A model generated the notes under the pieces. The model did no database searches. It was not told where the DNA came from and worked only from the letters and a program-made list of their open reading frames with translations. From Halotalea alkalilenta DSM 17697 (GTDB lineage Bacteria; Pseudomonadota; Gammaproteobacteria; Pseudomonadales; Halomonadaceae), in contig NZ_JHYY01000023.1 of assembly GCF_000621205.1 (NCBI RefSeq), forward strand, positions 62,001-126,000: a DNA stretch of 64,000 nucleotides. The letters are read 5' to 3'. The position numbers and the translations under genes are program-made. The number at the start of each line of letters is the position of its first letter. Positions within the stretch are counted from its first letter, which is position 1. Positions 1 to 9,799 of this stretch are shown piece by piece.

Positions 1-1612
1 CGGCAGCGCAGCGTCGGGAATCGACTATCTGGGCCAGAGCTATCTCTACGACAGCCTGATGGTGTCGGATCCGGCCGAGATATTCAGCGCATACGGGCTG
101 CTCGCCAGCGGCATCCGCCTCGACCCGCAGCGGCGCTGGATGGAGTTCGACCTCGACCCGCGCGCACGCTTTCACGATGGCGAGCCGGTCACCGCGGAAG
201 ACGTGGTCTTCACCTTCAATCTGCTGGTCGAGAAAGGCGCGCCGTTCTTTCGCGGTTACTACGCCGACGTCACCTCGGTGCGCGCGGAAGGCCCCCTCAC
301 CGTGCATTTCGACTTCGCCGAGCACAACTCTCCTGAGCTTCCGCTGATCCTCGGCCAGCTGCCGGTGCTGCCTGCGCACTATTGGAAGGATCGAGACTTC
401 ACTCGCCCGACCCTCGAGATCCCGGTCGGCTCAGGCCCCTATCGCATCGAGCGGCTCGATCCAGGCCGCCAGATCGTCTATCGACGCGACCCTGACTACT
501 GGGCGCGCGACCTGCCGGTCAACCGCGGGCGCTTCAACATCGACCGGCTGATATTCGATACCTACCTTGACGACTCGGTGGCGCTCGAGGCTTTTCGTGC
601 CGGCAACGTCGATCTGCGAGTCGAGATGACTGCGAGCAACTGGGCCACCGGCTACCAGGGCCCGGCGATGGAGCGCGGGTTGATCGGCCAGTTGGTGGTG
701 GCGAACCACAACCCCGCGCCGCTCCAGGCTTTCGTACCCAACCTGCGGCGTGCCCAGTTCCAGGACCCACGGGTACGCCGGGCGATCGGCCTGGCCTACG
801 ACTTCGAATGGCAGAACCGCAACCTGTTCTACAGCCAGTACCGGCGCACGCGAGGCATGTTCGACGGCTCCGAGATGGAGGCCACCGGGCTGCCGGAAGG
901 CGAGGAGCTGGCGCTGCTTGAGCCGCTGCGCGACCAGCTGCCGCCCGAGGTGTTCGAAGAGCCGCTGCCGATCGGGGAGCCCAGCGATCTGCGCGAGCGG
1001 CTGCGCCAGGCGCTGGCGCTGCTCGAGGAGGCAGGCTACAGGGTCGAGAACGATCGCATGGTCGATGCGCAGGGACACTCGCTCTCGTTCGAGATCCTGC
1101 TCTGGGACGGACGGATGCAGCGCATGGTGCTGCCCTATGTGCGTAACCTTCGCCGTATAGGCATCGATGCGCGGGTCCGGGTGGTCGACCCCAGCCAGTA
1201 CCAGGTACGTATTTCCCAGCACGACTACGACATGATCATCGGCTCGTTCGCCCAGTCGAGCAGCCCCGGTAACGAGCAGCGAGAATTCTGGACCAGCGAC
1301 TACGCCGACCGGCCGCAGAGCCGCAATACCGCCGGCATCCGCAACCCGGCGATCGACCAGCTGGTCGAGTCGCTGATCCGCGCCGATTCGCGCGAGTCCC
1401 TCGACGCCCACGCCCGGGCGCTGGACCGCGCATTGCGCTGGAACTTCTATCTGGTGCCCCAGTACCACAACCCCGGTACGCGTATCGCCTATTGGAGAAA
1501 GCTCGCTTTCCCGCTGCCCTTCCCCGATTACGGGCTCGACCTCGACGCCTGGTGGGTGGATTCGCAGCGCGCTTCCCGTGTCGAGGCCGCCCAGGACGAT
1601 CAACAGCCATGA
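1..1612 (+). CDS. yejA: Peptide ABC transporter substrate-binding protein, YejA type (5' partial)
   Basis: The frame is open to the left edge of the window, so the N-terminus and signal peptide are missing; about 536 residues remain. The sequence has the family 5 (DppA/OppA) solute-binding pattern, for example [20 protein letters not shown] and a C-terminal [20 protein letters not shown] segment. Its TGA overlaps the ATG of a YejB-type permease by 4 bp, and YejE and YejF follow, which is the yejABEF order. In E. coli this system imports microcin C and other peptides. The product should be periplasmic and deliver peptides to YejBE. The YejA assignment rests mainly on its operon partners. Confidence 0.93.
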   Translation, partial: GSAASGIDYLGQSYLYDSLMVSDPAEIFSAYGLLASGIRLDPQRRWMEFDLDPRARFHDGEPVTAEDVVFTFNLLVEKGAPFFRGYYADVTSVRAEGPLTVHFDFAEHNSPELPLILGQLPVLPAHYWKDRDFTRPTLEIPVGSGPYRIERLDPGRQIVYRRDPDYWARDLPVNRGRFNIDRLIFDTYLDDSVALEAFRAGNVDLRVEMTASNWATGYQGPAMERGLIGQLVVANHNPAPLQAFVPNLRRAQFQDPRVRRAIGLAYDFEWQNRNLFYSQYRRTRGMFDGSEMEATGLPEGEELALLEPLRDQLPPEVFEEPLPIGEPSDLRERLRQALALLEEAGYRVENDRMVDAQGHSLSFEILLWDGRMQRMVLPYVRNLRRIGIDARVRVVDPSQYQVRISQHDYDMIIGSFAQSSSPGNEQREFWTSDYADRPQSRNTAGIRNPAIDQLVESLIRADSRESLDAHARALDRALRWNFYLVPQYHNPGTRIAYWRKLAFPLPFPDYGLDLDAWWVDSQRASRVEAAQDDQQP

Positions 1613-2676
1613 ACGACTACCTGCTGCGACGACTGCTGCTGATCGTACCGACCCTGCTCGGCATCATGCTGCTCAACTTCCTGATCGTGCAGGCCGCTCC
1701 AGGGGGGCCGGTCGAACAGATGCTCGCGCGGATCCAGGGCATGGGCAATACCAGCCTGAGCTTCACCGCCAGCACCGACGGCGTCGGCAGCGATGCCCAG
1801 CGAGGCACCGAGGGCGTCGATCCCGCCTTCATCGCGCAGCTCAACGCCCAGTTCGGTTTCGACCAGCCGATGTGGCAGCGCTTCGGTTCGATGATCCTCG
1901 ACTATGCGCGCTTCGACTTCGGTGACAGTTTCTTTCGCGGTCAGCCGGTGATAGAGCTGATCAAGGAGCGATTGCCGGTGTCGGTCTCGCTCGGGCTCTG
2001 GACCACCCTGCTGGTCTACCTGATCTCGATCCCGCTGGGCATTCGCAAGGCGCTGGGCCACGGCTCGCGCTTCGACGTCTGGAGCTCGACGGTGGTGGTG
2101 GTCGGCTATGCGATTCCGGGCTTTCTCTTCGCCACGCTCCTGATCGTGCTGTTCGCCGGCGGCAGCTACCTCGACTGGTTCCCGATGCGCGGCTTGACCT
2201 CGACCGACTTCGACCAGCTCTCCCCGCTGGGCAAAGCGCTCGACTATCTCCACCACATCGCTTTGCCGGTGATCGCCAACGCGATCGGCGGCTTCGCTGC
2301 GCTTACGCTTCTGACCAAGAACAGCTTCCTCGACGAGATCCATCGCCAGTACGTGCTCACCGCGCGGGCCAAGGGCGCAAGCGAGCGGCGGGTGCTCTAT
2401 GGCCACGTGTTCCGCAATGCGATGCTGATCGTCATCGCCGGGATGCCGGCGGCGCTGGTGGGCATCTTCCTCACCGGCTCGCTGCTGATCGAAGTGATCT
2501 TCTCCCTCGATGGCCTCGGCCTGCTCGGCTACGAGGCGGTGATCTCTCGCGACTATCCGGTGATCTTCGGTACCCTTTTCATCTACACGCTGATCGGACT
2601 GGTGCTCAAGCTGCTCTCGGACCTGACCTACATGTGGATAGACCCTCGAATCGATTTCTCATCGCGGGAGCAATGA
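1609..2676 (+). CDS. yejB: Peptide ABC transporter permease YejB
   Basis: This inner-membrane permease has 355 residues. The ATG at 1609 forms an ATGA overlap with the preceding stop, which fixes the start. It begins [19 protein letters not shown], the typical first transmembrane helix of DppB/YejB permeases. It has a long periplasmic loop (about residues 35-110) characteristic of YejB and a C-terminal permease core with an EAA-type loop (around [19 protein letters not shown]). It pairs with YejE to form the channel of a peptide importer energised by YejF. All four genes look translationally coupled. Confidence 0.93.
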   Translation: MNDYLLRRLLLIVPTLLGIMLLNFLIVQAAPGGPVEQMLARIQGMGNTSLSFTASTDGVGSDAQRGTEGVDPAFIAQLNAQFGFDQPMWQRFGSMILDYARFDFGDSFFRGQPVIELIKERLPVSVSLGLWTTLLVYLISIPLGIRKALGHGSRFDVWSSTVVVVGYAIPGFLFATLLIVLFAGGSYLDWFPMRGLTSTDFDQLSPLGKALDYLHHIALPVIANAIGGFAALTLLTKNSFLDEIHRQYVLTARAKGASERRVLYGHVFRNAMLIVIAGMPAALVGIFLTGSLLIEVIFSLDGLGLLGYEAVISRDYPVIFGTLFIYTLIGLVLKLLSDLTYMWIDPRIDFSSREQ

Positions 2677-3758
2677 CGATGCTGGCATGGTTGCGTTCAG
2701 GCTCCAGGGCCCACTCGCGCTATAGGATTTCACCGATCACCCAGCGTCGGCTCGCCACCTTTAGCGCCAATCGCCGTGCACGGCTGTCGCTGTGGCTTTT
2801 GATCGGACTGTTCGTGGTTTCGCTCGCAGCCGAGCTGATCTGCAACGACCGACCGCTGGTGGTCCGCTACGATGGCCAGTGGTACTGGCCGATGTGGAAC
2901 GACTATCCGGAGACCACCTTCGGCGGATTCCTGCCGACCACCACCGATTTCAGCGATCCAGCGGTGGGCGAGCTGGTCCACGCCAACGGCTGGTGGCTGC
3001 GCGCGCCGATTCCCTGGTCCTACGGCACCCTCGACATGCAGCTCAGCTCGCCTGCGCCCTCTCCTCCCGACATGCGCCACTGGCTCGGTACCGACGACCA
3101 GGGGCGCGATGTGGCCGCGCGGGTGCTATACGGTGTGCGCCTGTCGTTGCTGTTCGCGCTCGGGGTCAGCCTCGGCGCGGTGGTCATCGGCGTCTCGATC
3201 GGCGGCATGCAGGGTTACTTCGGCGGTGCGACGGATCTGTTCGGCCAGCGCTTCCTCGAGATCTGGTCGGGACTGCCGATGCTGTTCCTCTTGATCATCC
3301 TCTCGAGCCTGGTCAGTCCGAACATCTGGTGGCTGCTCGGGATCATGCTGCTGTTCGCCTGGCTCGGGCTGGTCGACGTGGTGAGGGCCGAGTTCCTGCG
3401 CGCGCGCAATCTCGAATACGTGCGCGCGGCCAAGGCGCTCGGCCTGCCTTCGAGGCTGATCATCTGGCGCCATGTGCTGCCCAACGCGATGGTCTCGACG
3501 GTGACCTTCCTGCCGTTCATCTTCACCGGTGCGATCGGCACCCTCACCGCGCTCGACTTCCTCGGCTTCGGGCTGCCGCCGGGCTCGCCCTCGCTCGGTG
3601 AGCTGGTCGCCCAGGGCCGCAACAATCTCCAGGCTCCCTGGCTTGGGATCACCGCCTTCGTCAGTCTTTCGCTGCTGCTGTCGCTGTTGGTGTTCGTCGG
3701 CGAAGGGCTGCGCGACGCCTTCGATCCCCGCCATACCGAGCTGGGGGGCAAGCAATGA
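2673..3758 (+). CDS. yejE: Peptide ABC transporter permease YejE
   Basis: The protein has 361 residues. The ATG at 2673 is preceded by GGGAG and overlaps the yejB stop by 4 bp; an upstream in-frame ATG at 2634 lies inside yejB and is less likely. A cytoplasmic N-terminus and the first helix ([18 protein letters not shown]) are followed by a long periplasmic insert containing the DPP_C hallmark [19 protein letters not shown]. The C-terminal binding-protein-dependent permease domain carries the EAA loop ([20 protein letters not shown]). It is the partner permease of YejB. The large insert is usual for YejE compared with DppC. Confidence 0.93.
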   Translation: MTMLAWLRSGSRAHSRYRISPITQRRLATFSANRRARLSLWLLIGLFVVSLAAELICNDRPLVVRYDGQWYWPMWNDYPETTFGGFLPTTTDFSDPAVGELVHANGWWLRAPIPWSYGTLDMQLSSPAPSPPDMRHWLGTDDQGRDVAARVLYGVRLSLLFALGVSLGAVVIGVSIGGMQGYFGGATDLFGQRFLEIWSGLPMLFLLIILSSLVSPNIWWLLGIMLLFAWLGLVDVVRAEFLRARNLEYVRAAKALGLPSRLIIWRHVLPNAMVSTVTFLPFIFTGAIGTLTALDFLGFGLPPGSPSLGELVAQGRNNLQAPWLGITAFVSLSLLLSLLVFVGEGLRDAFDPRHTELGGKQ

Positions 3759-5389
3759 CGATGAGTCGGGCGAACCAAGCATCCACGATCGTTGCCGAAG
3801 GGGTGATGCGCCTCGAAGATCTCTGCGTCGAGTTCGACGGTCAACGAGTGGTCGACGGCCTCAGTCTGGAGGTGCGCGCAGGCGAGACGGTCGCACTGGT
3901 CGGCGAGTCGGGTTCGGGTAAATCGATCACCGCGCTCGCCGCACTCGGCCTGCTGCCGCGCGGTGCCAAGGTCAGCGGCGGGCGCTGGCTGGCCGGACAG
4001 CGGCTCGATGAGCTCGCTCCACGCGACTGGCGCCGCCTGCGTGGCGGCGAGGTCGGCATGATCTTCCAGGAGCCGATGAGCTCGCTCAATCCGCTGCATA
4101 CGGTCGGTCGCCAGATCGGCGAGACGCTCAAGCTGCACCAGGGGCTGGATGCCGGCGCGCGCCGAAAGCGAGTGCTGGAACTGCTGCGTCTGGTCCGGCT
4201 GCCAAGGGTGGAACGGCTGATCGATGCCTACCCCCATGCGCTTTCCGGCGGCCAGCGCCAGCGAGTGATGATCGCGATGGCGATCGCCAACGACCCTAAG
4301 CTACTGATCGCCGACGAGCCGACCACAGCGCTCGATGTCACCATCGCTCGCGAGGTGCTGGCGCTGATCGAGGATCTGCGCGAGCGGCTCGGCATGGGGG
4401 TGCTGCTGATCACCCATGATCTCAACCTGGTGCGCCGGCACGCCCAGCGGGTCTGCGTGCTGTGCCGTGGGAGAACCGAGGACTACGGCGACACCGAACG
4501 GGTCTTCGAGGCCCCCGGCAGCAGCTATACCCGCGCGCTGATCGACGCCGAACCGGACGGACGGCCGATTCCACTGGAAACGGATGCCGAGCCGCTGCTC
4601 GAGGCTCGGGGCTTGGGCGTCGAGTACCGCGCCAATCGGCGGTTGTTCTCCCGCCAGGCGCCGGCCTTCACCGCGCTCTCGCCGATCGATGTCACCCTGG
4701 CCCGCGGCGAGACATTGGGCATCGTTGGTGAATCCGGCTCGGGCAAGTCCACGCTGGCGCTGGCGCTGGCGAGGCTGGTGCCCTCCAGCGGCGAGATCCT
4801 GTTCGCCGGTGAGCGGCTCGACCTGCTCCAGGACGCCGCGCTGCGCCGGCGCCGCCGCGATATCGCGATGGTGTTCCAAGACCCCTATGGCTCGCTGTCG
4901 CCGCGGATGAGCGTCACCGATATCATCAGTGAAGGCTTGCGCTTCCACCATCCGGAGCTGACCCGGGAGCAGGTCGACGACAAGGTGTTGACTACGCTCG
5001 ATGCGGTGGAGCTCGACCGCGGCATCGCCGGGCGCTATCCCCACGAGTTCTCCGGCGGCCAGCGCGCGCGTATCGCGCTGGCACGGTCGCTGATCCTCGC
5101 GCCCAAGCTGTTGATCCTCGACGAACCGACCTCGGCGCTCGACCGCCAGGTGCAGAAACGGCTGATCGTGCTGCTGCGCCGGCTTCAGGCAGAGCGCGGA
5201 TTGAGCTACTTGTTCATCAGCCACGATCTCGCCGTGGTGCGGGCGATGGCGCATCGTATCCTGGTGCTGAAAGAGGGCCGGCTGATCGAGTGCCGCGAAT
5301 GCCAGGCGCTGATCGACTCTCCTGACAGCGACTACACCCGAGGGCTGATCGAGGCTTCGCTGCTGAAGCCGCCGGTGCAGCAGCCCTGA
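3755..5389 (+). CDS. yejF: Peptide ABC transporter ATP-binding protein YejF (double ABC)
   Basis: This 544-residue protein contains two complete ABC ATPase domains. The first has Walker A GESGSGKS, signature LSGGQRQRV and Walker B LLIADEPT. The second has [19 protein letters not shown] and [12 protein letters not shown]. Fused ATPases are the norm for YejF, whereas Dpp and Opp use two separate proteins. It overlaps yejE by 4 bp and closes the operon. It should bind the cytoplasmic face of YejB/YejE and hydrolyse ATP to drive peptide import. Length and motifs are normal. Confidence 0.95.
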   Translation: MTMSRANQASTIVAEGVMRLEDLCVEFDGQRVVDGLSLEVRAGETVALVGESGSGKSITALAALGLLPRGAKVSGGRWLAGQRLDELAPRDWRRLRGGEVGMIFQEPMSSLNPLHTVGRQIGETLKLHQGLDAGARRKRVLELLRLVRLPRVERLIDAYPHALSGGQRQRVMIAMAIANDPKLLIADEPTTALDVTIAREVLALIEDLRERLGMGVLLITHDLNLVRRHAQRVCVLCRGRTEDYGDTERVFEAPGSSYTRALIDAEPDGRPIPLETDAEPLLEARGLGVEYRANRRLFSRQAPAFTALSPIDVTLARGETLGIVGESGSGKSTLALALARLVPSSGEILFAGERLDLLQDAALRRRRRDIAMVFQDPYGSLSPRMSVTDIISEGLRFHHPELTREQVDDKVLTTLDAVELDRGIAGRYPHEFSGGQRARIALARSLILAPKLLILDEPTSALDRQVQKRLIVLLRRLQAERGLSYLFISHDLAVVRAMAHRILVLKEGRLIECRECQALIDSPDSDYTRGLIEASLLKPPVQQP

Positions 5390-5520
5390 CCATGGCGACG
5401 TGCGAGATCGCCGTCGAACGAAAGCAGCGAAAGCCGTGATAAAGTGCGCGCCTTCGCGCTCATACAATCGCCGGCCGCGCACCGGCCATCTCCACGCACT
5501 CATTCATCGAAGGGCCGGTC

Positions 5521-7260
5521 ATGACCGAAGAGACCTATATTCCCGGTAAGGACGAAGCGCTCGAGCGCTCGATCTCCAACCTCCGAGGAGCGATCGAGTC
5601 GCTCGGCTTCAACATCGTCGAAGCGCGCTGGCTCAACCCCGCGCCCTACATCTGGTCGGTGCACATCCGCGACCGTGACTGTCCGCAGGTGTTTTCCAAC
5701 GGCAAAGGGGCCAGCCGCGAGGCGGCGATGGCCAGCGCCCTCGGCGAGATGCTCGAACGGCTGTCGACCCGGTATCTGTGGGCCGATTTCTATCTCACTC
5801 CGATGCTCGAGCGGTTCGGCTTCATCCACCAGCGCGACGAGCGGTGGTTCCCGGCCGAGGAAGCACCGATGCCGGCAGAGCTTCTCGACGAAGGGACCCG
5901 CGCCCGCTACGACCTCGCCGAGACCGACGAAGGCGAGCTGGTGACCGCCGAACTCTGCGACATGAACGGCGGCGATTCCGGGCGCGGGGTCTGCGCCCTG
6001 CCCTACGTGCGCTCGCGCGACGGCGAGACCGTGCTGGTGCCGGTCAACGTGATCGCCAACCTGTTCGTGTCCAACGGCATGTCCGCGGGCAACAACCGCG
6101 ATGAAGCGGTGGTCCAGGGTCTCTCCGAAATCTTCGAGCGCGGAATCAAGAATCGCATCCTGCGCGATGGCATCGCCCTGCCCGAGGTCCCCGAGGAGGT
6201 GCTCGACTGCTATCCGACGATCAAGCAGGGGCTCGAGGCGCTCAACGCGGCAGGATTCCCAGTGCGGGCGCTGGACGCCTCGCTCGGCGGTCGCTACCCG
6301 GTGATGTGCGTGCTGCTGCAGAACCCGGCCGATGGCGGCGTCTACGCCTCCTTCGGCGCCCATCCGCGCTTCCAGGTCGCGCTGGAACGTGCGCTCACCG
6401 AGCTGCTCCAGGGCCGCGCGCTGGACGAGCTCGAAGGCTTCCCTGCCCCGACCAGCGACATGGACCTGGTCAGCGACCCCCACAACCTCGAGCTGCACTT
6501 CATCGACTCGAGTGGCTACGTCAGCTGGGCGCTGCTTTCCGACACCCCGGACGTCGAGTTCGCCGACTGGGACGACCAGGACGATAACGCCACCGCACGG
6601 GCACGGCTGATCGCGCTGCTCGAAGAGGAAGGCTTCGACGTCTACATCGCCGAGTACACCGACCTGGGTGGCTACGCCTGCCGCATCCTGGTGCCTGGCT
6701 TCTCGGAGATCTACCTGCCGGACGAGCTGCGCTGGAACAACAACAACCAGGCGCTTGAACATCGCGCCACCCTGTTCGACCTCGCCAACGCCGAGCCGAA
6801 CGACTGGGAGGCACTGCTCGACGATCTCGAGGGACATGCGGTCAACGAGCAGCTGCGAGTGCTCGAGTGGGCCGGCATCGCCGGCGACAAGGGCACCCCT
6901 TGGGCGCGCCTGCGGGTCGGCGAGCTCAAGCTATGGCTGATGCTCGCGCTCGAGCGCTTCGATGAAGCGAAGGAGCAGCTCGACATGGTGCTCGCCTCCG
7001 GCCATCTCGAGCCAGCTGAGCGCCTTGCCCTGCGAGCATTGGCGGACACGCTCGACCTGGCGCTCAACGACTTCGATCTCGCCGATTTCCGCCGTGCGCT
7101 GGTTGGCTACTACGGCACCGAGCTGGTCGACCAGGCCCAGGCGTTGACCGAAGGACGCCTGCGCTTTCCCGGGCTCGGGCCACTGGACCCAGCCTGCCCT
7201 ACCGTTGCCCACGGCAAACTGCTCGAAGCCTACGCCAAGGTGCTCAGCGCCCAGCGCTGA
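5521..7260 (+). CDS. ycaO: YcaO-domain protein (E. coli YcaO type)
   Basis: The protein has 579 residues, close to E. coli YcaO (about 586), and starts at an ATG after a 131-bp gap from yejF. The N-terminal two thirds form a YcaO domain, an ATP-dependent amide-activating fold, with the typical EMLERLSTRY and GLSEIFERGIKN segments. The C-terminal third resembles the helical, TPR-like extension of the E. coli protein. E. coli YcaO is linked to ribosomal protein S12 beta-methylthiolation with RimO; other clades make azolines in peptides. The length and tail fit the E. coli clade, and no precursor-peptide or dehydrogenase gene lies nearby. The gap and a downstream palindrome suggest its own transcription unit. 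Confidence 0.9.
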   Translation: MTEETYIPGKDEALERSISNLRGAIESLGFNIVEARWLNPAPYIWSVHIRDRDCPQVFSNGKGASREAAMASALGEMLERLSTRYLWADFYLTPMLERFGFIHQRDERWFPAEEAPMPAELLDEGTRARYDLAETDEGELVTAELCDMNGGDSGRGVCALPYVRSRDGETVLVPVNVIANLFVSNGMSAGNNRDEAVVQGLSEIFERGIKNRILRDGIALPEVPEEVLDCYPTIKQGLEALNAAGFPVRALDASLGGRYPVMCVLLQNPADGGVYASFGAHPRFQVALERALTELLQGRALDELEGFPAPTSDMDLVSDPHNLELHFIDSSGYVSWALLSDTPDVEFADWDDQDDNATARARLIALLEEEGFDVYIAEYTDLGGYACRILVPGFSEIYLPDELRWNNNNQALEHRATLFDLANAEPNDWEALLDDLEGHAVNEQLRVLEWAGIAGDKGTPWARLRVGELKLWLMLALERFDEAKEQLDMVLASGHLEPAERLALRALADTLDLALNDFDLADFRRALVGYYGTELVDQAQALTEGRLRFPGLGPLDPACPTVAHGKLLEAYAKVLSAQR

Positions 7261-7287
7261 TCGAGCCAGTCAGATCGAGTGGATGAA

Positions 7288-7329
7288 AACGCCGCGGCGG
7301 GCTCCATCGATGGAGCCCGCCGCGGCGTT
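7288..7329. terminator. 42-bp perfect palindrome, likely bidirectional terminator
   Basis: The two 21-bp arms are perfectly complementary and centred between 7308 and 7309, so the RNA could form a nearly loop-free hairpin on either strand. It lies between convergent genes: ycaO ends at 7260 and a small minus-strand gene ends at 7349. On the minus strand the arm runs into GTTTTC; the plus strand has only a weak T tract. A bidirectional terminator is the simplest reading. Confidence 0.7.
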
Positions 7330-7348
7330 CAGCATATGGCGGGAGGGG

Positions 7349-7513
7349 CTAGAATCGCAGCGCCACCGAGACGGTGGCGAAGGCGAACATCGCCACCAGC
7401 GCGGCCACGCTGAGCCGGCCATAGAGCGGTTTGCGGCTGCGGCTGTAGAGCATGAAGCTGGTGAAGGTCACCAGGAAAGCGGCGATGGTCAACAGCCAGA
7501 AGACAGTGGTCAA
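7349..7513 (-). CDS. Small two-helix membrane protein, TTG start
   Basis: This 54-residue frame begins at TTG (7513) with a good AAGGAG about 6 nt upstream. It starts (M)TTVFWLLTIAAFLVTF, continues through a basic turn SRSRKPLYGR, and ends with a second hydrophobic stretch, LSVAALVAMFAFATVSVAL. Two short membrane helices joined by a positive loop predict an inner-membrane hairpin with both ends outside. It is separated by 18 bp from the lipoprotein gene upstream, so the two may be cotranscribed. I do not recognise the family. The Shine-Dalgarno site, clean hydrophobic pattern and flanking terminator support it despite the non-ATG start. Confidence 0.65.
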   Translation of the reverse strand: MTTVFWLLTIAAFLVTFTSFMLYSRSRKPLYGRLSVAALVAMFAFATVSVALRF

Positions 7514-7531
7514 GCGAGGCTCCTTGCGGGT

Positions 7532-7831
7532 TCAGGGGGTGGAAGACGAACTGCCACATCCCTTCTGGTAGTGATAGGCATCGAGCTGGGCGAGATAGCC
7601 GCGGGCATTGATCGCGCTCTGGTCGCCCCTACCGCTGCGATCGGCGGACGACAGGTTGTTCCAGCCATTGCTGCCGTCACCTTCGGCCCTCCCTGACAGG
7701 CGCAGCAGCTGGGCCCGTTCGGCATTCAGCTGGGTGCAGTCCATCGCCGCGTACTGGGTCGGGGAGATCGGCTGGTAGCTCGATGCACAGGCGGCCAGCA
7801 TCAGCGGCGCCGCAAGCAGCACTATGCGCAT
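7532..7831 (-). CDS. Small lipoprotein of unknown function
   Basis: This 99-residue protein starts at the ATG at 7831 (MRIVLLAAPLMLAACASSYQ); an in-frame ATG further upstream would add residues before the signal peptide. The lipobox LAAC puts the acylated Cys at about residue 15. The mature part contains MDCTQLNAERAQLLRL, a pattern common in small proteobacterial lipoproteins, and ends in a Ser-rich tail. AGGATC precedes the start. It is followed by the small TTG-start membrane protein on the same strand. It is probably envelope-anchored; function is unknown. Confidence 0.8.
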   Translation of the reverse strand: MRIVLLAAPLMLAACASSYQPISPTQYAAMDCTQLNAERAQLLRLSGRAEGDGSNGWNNLSSADRSGRGDQSAINARGYLAQLDAYHYQKGCGSSSSTP

Positions 7832-7888
7832 GGATGAGATCCTGATTTGAGAAGACGGCGGCATTCTACTACGCCGCCGCCGTATCGG

Positions 7889-8671
7889 TCATGGGCTGAT
7901 GGTGAAGCGATCGGCATCCATCCAGGCGGGAAACTTGGCGCGGAAAGCCTCGAGGCTTTCACGGCCGATCACCCCGGTGCGTACGAAGGATATCTCGCGC
8001 TCGTCATCGATCAGCGGCTCACCGAGGTAGTCGACCAGCATCGAGTCGCCGCTGTAGTGCAGCCCCTTGCCATCTTCGCCGACCCGGTTGACGCCGATCA
8101 CGTAGCACTGGTTCTCGATCGCGCGCGCCTGCAGCAGGGTGCGCCATGGGATACGCCGGGCCGAGGGCCAGTTGGCGACGCAGAGCATCAGATCGTATTC
8201 GTTGCCGACGTTGCGGCTCCATACCGGGAAACGCAGGTCGTAGCAGACGCTGAGCAGGATCTTGAAACCGTTGAGTTCGACGATCACCCGCTCGCGCCCC
8301 ATCCCATAGCGCTCGTGCTCGCCGGCCATGCGGAACAAATGGCGCTTGTCGTACCAGCGCAGCTCGCCCTGCGGGGTCGCCCAGATCATCCTGTTGTAGC
8401 AAACGCCATCGTCGAGGATCACGATGCTGCCGGTGATCACCGCCTGGGTGCGGCTGGCCTGCTCGCGCATCCAGGCCACGGTCTCGCTGCTTTCCATCGG
8501 CTCGGCGAGCGCCTGCGCGTTCATGGTGAAGCCGGTCGAGAACATTTCCGGCAGGACGATCAGATCGCTGCCAGTGACGTCCACCAGTAGTTCTTCGAGC
8601 ATCCTACGGTTGGCGACGGGATCTTCCCAGTGCAGATCCGCCTGCACCAGGGTGATTCTCAACTCGGACAT
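7889..8671 (-). CDS. yafV: Carbon-nitrogen hydrolase, YafV-type omega-amidase
   Basis: The protein has 260 residues (E. coli YafV has 256). The nitrilase-superfamily triad is visible: Glu42 in LPEMFSTGF, Lys109 in WYDKRHLF and Cys143 in SVCYDLRFPVW. The family hydrolyses alpha-ketoglutaramate or alpha-ketosuccinamate to the keto acid plus ammonia, a repair or salvage step after glutamine transamination, in the cytosol. The ATG at 8671 gives a normal N-terminus (MSELRITLVQADLHWEDP). It stands alone, divergent from rarD. YafV/Nit2-like omega-amidase is the best call; other nitrilase clades are less likely given the MF and RFP motifs. Confidence 0.9.
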   Translation of the reverse strand: MSELRITLVQADLHWEDPVANRRMLEELLVDVTGSDLIVLPEMFSTGFTMNAQALAEPMESSETVAWMREQASRTQAVITGSIVILDDGVCYNRMIWATPQGELRWYDKRHLFRMAGEHERYGMGRERVIVELNGFKILLSVCYDLRFPVWSRNVGNEYDLMLCVANWPSARRIPWRTLLQARAIENQCYVIGVNRVGEDGKGLHYSGDSMLVDYLGEPLIDDEREISFVRTGVIGRESLEAFRAKFPAWMDADRFTISP

Positions 8672-8893
8672 GGAAGGGCCTCTCGCTGTGCCGGACGATG
8701 CCGGTGGGGTTGGGTCGAGGATAAACCAACTCCGCGACGGTCCGCACGCCCGGCTGCTGTCACCCTGACAGTGAGCCGGCTAAGATGGCAGCATCCAAGT
8801 CACGCTGCACTCTCCCGCAGGTTCCTGAATGCCTAAGCTTCGCTTGCACCGCCTCGACACGGGCAATGCCCATCCATACAGCGCTCTGGCCTC

Positions 8894-9799
8894 GTGAGCG
8901 CCGCATCTTCCGCCACGCCGCTCGAAGGCGTGCTGCTGGGGCTCGTGGCCTACGGCATGTGGGGCTGCTTTCCGCTCTACTTCTCGCTGTTCGGAAACGT
9001 TCCCGCCGGTGAGATCCTATCGCACCGGATACTCTGGTCGGCGGTGTTCCTGTGCCTGGTGATCGCGCTGCTGCGCCGGTGGCGCCCGGTGCTCGACGTG
9101 TTTCGCTCGCCCGTGCTGCTCGGCAGGATCGCACTGTGCGCTGCGCTGATCGGCAGCAACTGGTGGATGTTCATCTGGGCGGTGGGAAACCACCATGTGA
9201 TTCAAGGCAGCCTCGGTTACTACCTCACGCCATTGGTCAGCGTGGCGCTCGGCACCGCGGTACTCGGCGAGCGGCTCGGCCGTTTGCAGCAGCTCGCCAT
9301 CGCCTTCGCGGTGGCGGGTATCGCCGTTCAGCTGGTCTATCTCGGCGAGCTGCCGTGGATCTCGCTGGCGATGGCCGGTACTTTCGGCTGCTATGGCCTG
9401 TTTCGCAAGCAGATACCGCTCGACGGCATCACCGGGCTGCTGGTGGAGACACTGGTGCTGCTGCCGGTCGCGCTTGGCGCGCTCGTCTGGTCGGCCGCCT
9501 CCGGGCAGAGCCACTTCGGTGCCGGGGCGGGTACCAGTATGCTGCTGATCTCCTCCGGCGCGCTCACCGCGCTGCCGTTGATCGCCTTCGCCGCCGCCAC
9601 CCAGCGGCTCAGGCTCTCGACGCTCGGCTTTCTGATGTATCTGAATCCGACCCTGCAGCTGCTGATCGCGGTCAACCTGCTCGGTGAGCAGCTCGCTCCC
9701 ATCCAGCTGGTGGTCTTCGGGCTGATCTGGATCGGCCTGCTGCTCTATACCGCCGCCAGCGTGCACGACAGTCGGGTCAGAGCGCGAAAACCCGCATGA
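8894..9799 (+). CDS. rarD: EamA/DMT-family transporter RarD
   Basis: This 301-residue membrane protein has ten predicted helices and the RarD opening LLGLVAYGMWGCFPLYFSLF, followed by EILSHRILWS. RarD proteins are drug/metabolite exporters of the EamA superfamily, named for a chloramphenicol-resistance phenotype; the natural substrate is not known. The start is the GTG at 8894; no in-frame ATG upstream gives a better N-terminus. Its 3' end overlaps lrgB by 23 bp in convergent orientation. Confidence 0.9.
   Translation: MSAASSATPLEGVLLGLVAYGMWGCFPLYFSLFGNVPAGEILSHRILWSAVFLCLVIALLRRWRPVLDVFRSPVLLGRIALCAALIGSNWWMFIWAVGNHHVIQGSLGYYLTPLVSVALGTAVLGERLGRLQQLAIAFAVAGIAVQLVYLGELPWISLAMAGTFGCYGLFRKQIPLDGITGLLVETLVLLPVALGALVWSAASGQSHFGAGAGTSMLLISSGALTALPLIAFAAATQRLRLSTLGFLMYLNPTLQLLIAVNLLGEQLAPIQLVVFGLIWIGLLLYTAASVHDSRVRARKPA

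Noticed and set aside
5521-7260. A thiazole/oxazole-modified peptide biosynthesis cluster around ycaO
   Set aside because: There is no precursor peptide, dehydrogenase or cyclodehydratase partner, and the protein looks like the E. coli YcaO clade.
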